A DNA stretch of 30,257 nt, taken from a virus. Positions 29,758-30,257 of the stretch are shown here, in pieces (the stretch's first letter is position 1; every line of letters begins with the position of its first letter). The position numbers and the translations under genes were made by a program. The stretch is taken from the IMG/VR virus record IMGVR_UViG_3300044732_002244, positions 1 through 30,257 of that record; one strand, written 5' to 3'. The notes below the pieces were generated by a model, which was not told the origin of the DNA, made no database searches, and was given only the letters and a program-made list of their open reading frames with translations.

Positions 29758-29761
29758 ACAT

Positions 29762-29786
29762 TCGTAATGTTTACACGGCATATAAT
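29762..29786 (+). promoter_or_regulatory. Phage promoter P11 (TCGTAA-13 bp-TATAAT)
   Basis: TCGTAA at 29762-29767, TGTTTACACGGC in the spacer, and TATAAT at 29781-29786. It drives the 95-aa gene at 29817. Confidence 0.85.
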
Positions 29787-29816
29787 GAAGGAACCACACT
29801 ATTGGAAGGAATTCAA

Positions 29817-30104
29817 ATGGACATTGACGAGAACATCGCAAAGGTCGCTGTAGCAGCTCTGGCTGGGTACGGCCTTGGAACCATTGCCGTCAAGATCACG
29901 AAAAAGATGCACAAGACCATCTCTCGAAAGAACCAGTTCGTCGACCCGTTTAGGGGCGAGACGATCGAGGCTTCTGCCGAGAAGATGATGTTGCGCCTCT
30001 GGGACGCGGTCGAGGACGAGCATGTCGACAAGGAGTACCTGTTCGGACTGTTCTGCAGCGAGCTTGACTGGCTCGCAGTGGTCGTTGAAACGACCAAGAA
30101 CTAG
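29817..30104 (+). CDS. Cassette membrane protein A', 95 aa
   Basis: The ATG at 29817 follows TTGGAAGGAATTCAA. Residues 8-28 (AKVAVAALAGYGLGTIAVKI) form a membrane segment, then a basic stretch (TKKMHKTISRKN) and a helical end with LRLWDAVEDEHVDKEYLFGL and FCSELDWLAVVVETT. It is a paralogue of the 97-aa protein at 29148, with a similar leader and RBS, so a whole cassette appears to have been duplicated. Function is unknown. Confidence 0.75.
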   Translation: MDIDENIAKVAVAALAGYGLGTIAVKITKKMHKTISRKNQFVDPFRGETIEASAEKMMLRLWDAVEDEHVDKEYLFGLFCSELDWLAVVVETTKN

Positions 30105-30113
30105 TTTCAAAGA

Positions 30114-30153
30114 CCTGGGGTCTATGTAGATAATTACATGGATTCTAGGTTTT
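30114..30153 (+). terminator. Repeated-family terminator T9 (16-bp stem)
   Basis: CCTGGGGTCTATGTAG (30114-30129) pairs with TTACATGGATTCTAGG (30134-30149) around ATAA, using several G-U pairs, then TTTTAC. Promoter P12 follows within 5 bases. Confidence 0.86.
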
Positions 30154-30157
30154 ACAT

Positions 30158-30182
30158 TCGTATTATTTACACGGCATATAAT
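30158..30182 (+). promoter_or_regulatory. Phage promoter P12 (TCGTAT variant)
   Basis: TCGTAT at 30158-30163, TATTTACACGGC in the spacer, and TATAAT at 30177-30182. The upstream box differs from the consensus in one base. It is followed by the shared RBS region and only a seven-codon frame. Confidence 0.78.
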
Positions 30183-30219
30183 GAAGGTATTCGCACCCAC
30201 ATTGAAGGAGAGATTTAAG

Positions 30220-30243
30220 ATGGGCGTGATGTCTCAACAATAA
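30220..30243 (+). other. Seven-codon open frame in an otherwise empty cassette
   Basis: After P12 and TTGAAGGAGAGATTTAAG, a strong RBS, ATG opens a frame of only seven codons (MGVMSQQ) ending in TAA. The bases GACCTAGGGTC at the end of the window match the 5' arm of the next repeated terminator. It is either a decayed cassette or a deliberate mini-ORF. Confidence 0.4.
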
Positions 30244-30257
30244 GAAGACCTAGGGTC

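Noticed and set aside
15130-30257. CRISPR array made of the repeated hairpins
   Set aside because: The repeats are terminators with U tracts, lie 0.2-11 kb apart, and have genes, not spacers, between them.

Overview
The window looks like part of a tailed-phage (siphovirus) genome that infects a Gram-positive, probably actinobacterial, host. Every convincing gene lies on the + strand. Genes are tightly packed, with many ATGA, TAATG or TGATG stop/start overlaps. There is a tape-measure gene of 1576 codons, a ReqiPepy6 Gp37-like tail protein, an r1t-type holin and a DNA-repair protein of the actinobacterial MSMEG_6728 type. Base composition is roughly balanced. The three tRNAs (Lys-UUU, Ile-UAU, Leu-UAA) read A-ending codons that a GC-rich host would use little. 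The host genus cannot be settled from the sequence.

Layout. (1) 1-13443, virion genes: the end of a structural protein, a small protein, a tail-assembly-chaperone-like protein, two tail-tube-like paralogues, three tandem seven-bladed beta-propeller proteins, an HK97 gp10-like tail-completion protein, the tape measure, a distal tail protein and the Gp37-like protein. (2) 13453-14207, lysis: two small membrane proteins, the second an r1t-type holin. (3) 14208-19591: promoter-driven small membrane proteins, then an operon of conserved phage proteins of unknown function, several with membrane segments. (4) 19592-23299: one 1235-codon replication protein that joins an SF3 helicase, an archaeo-eukaryotic-primase-like domain and a family B DNA polymerase with its 3'-5' exonuclease. 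(5) 23300-24651: a promoter with a folded leader, a small basic protein, a likely ssDNA-binding protein and a conserved phage protein. (6) 24652-25165: about 510 bases with no gene but many strong hairpins, probably a large structured RNA, next to tRNA-Lys. (7) 25166-27100: tRNAs mixed with small genes, including a pyrimidine-dimer-glycosylase-like protein. (8) 27100-30257: an array of short cassettes (terminator, promoter, RBS, small and often membrane-spanning protein), one of which makes a hairpin RNA instead of a protein.

How it works together. From 14.2 kb rightward, transcription seems to be cut into many short units by a repeated promoter and a repeated terminator. The promoter is TCGTAA, exactly 13 bp, then a TATAAT/TATAGT box; 12 copies were found. 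The terminator hairpin has a shared 3' arm containing ATGGATTCTAGG. Three of the promoters start transcripts whose 5' ends fold into closed multi-hairpin leaders. The virion genes to the left have none of these elements and look like one long late operon. The whole window is also rich in the pentamer ATATT on the + strand only, in all reading frames and in non-coding DNA. That bias is unexplained.
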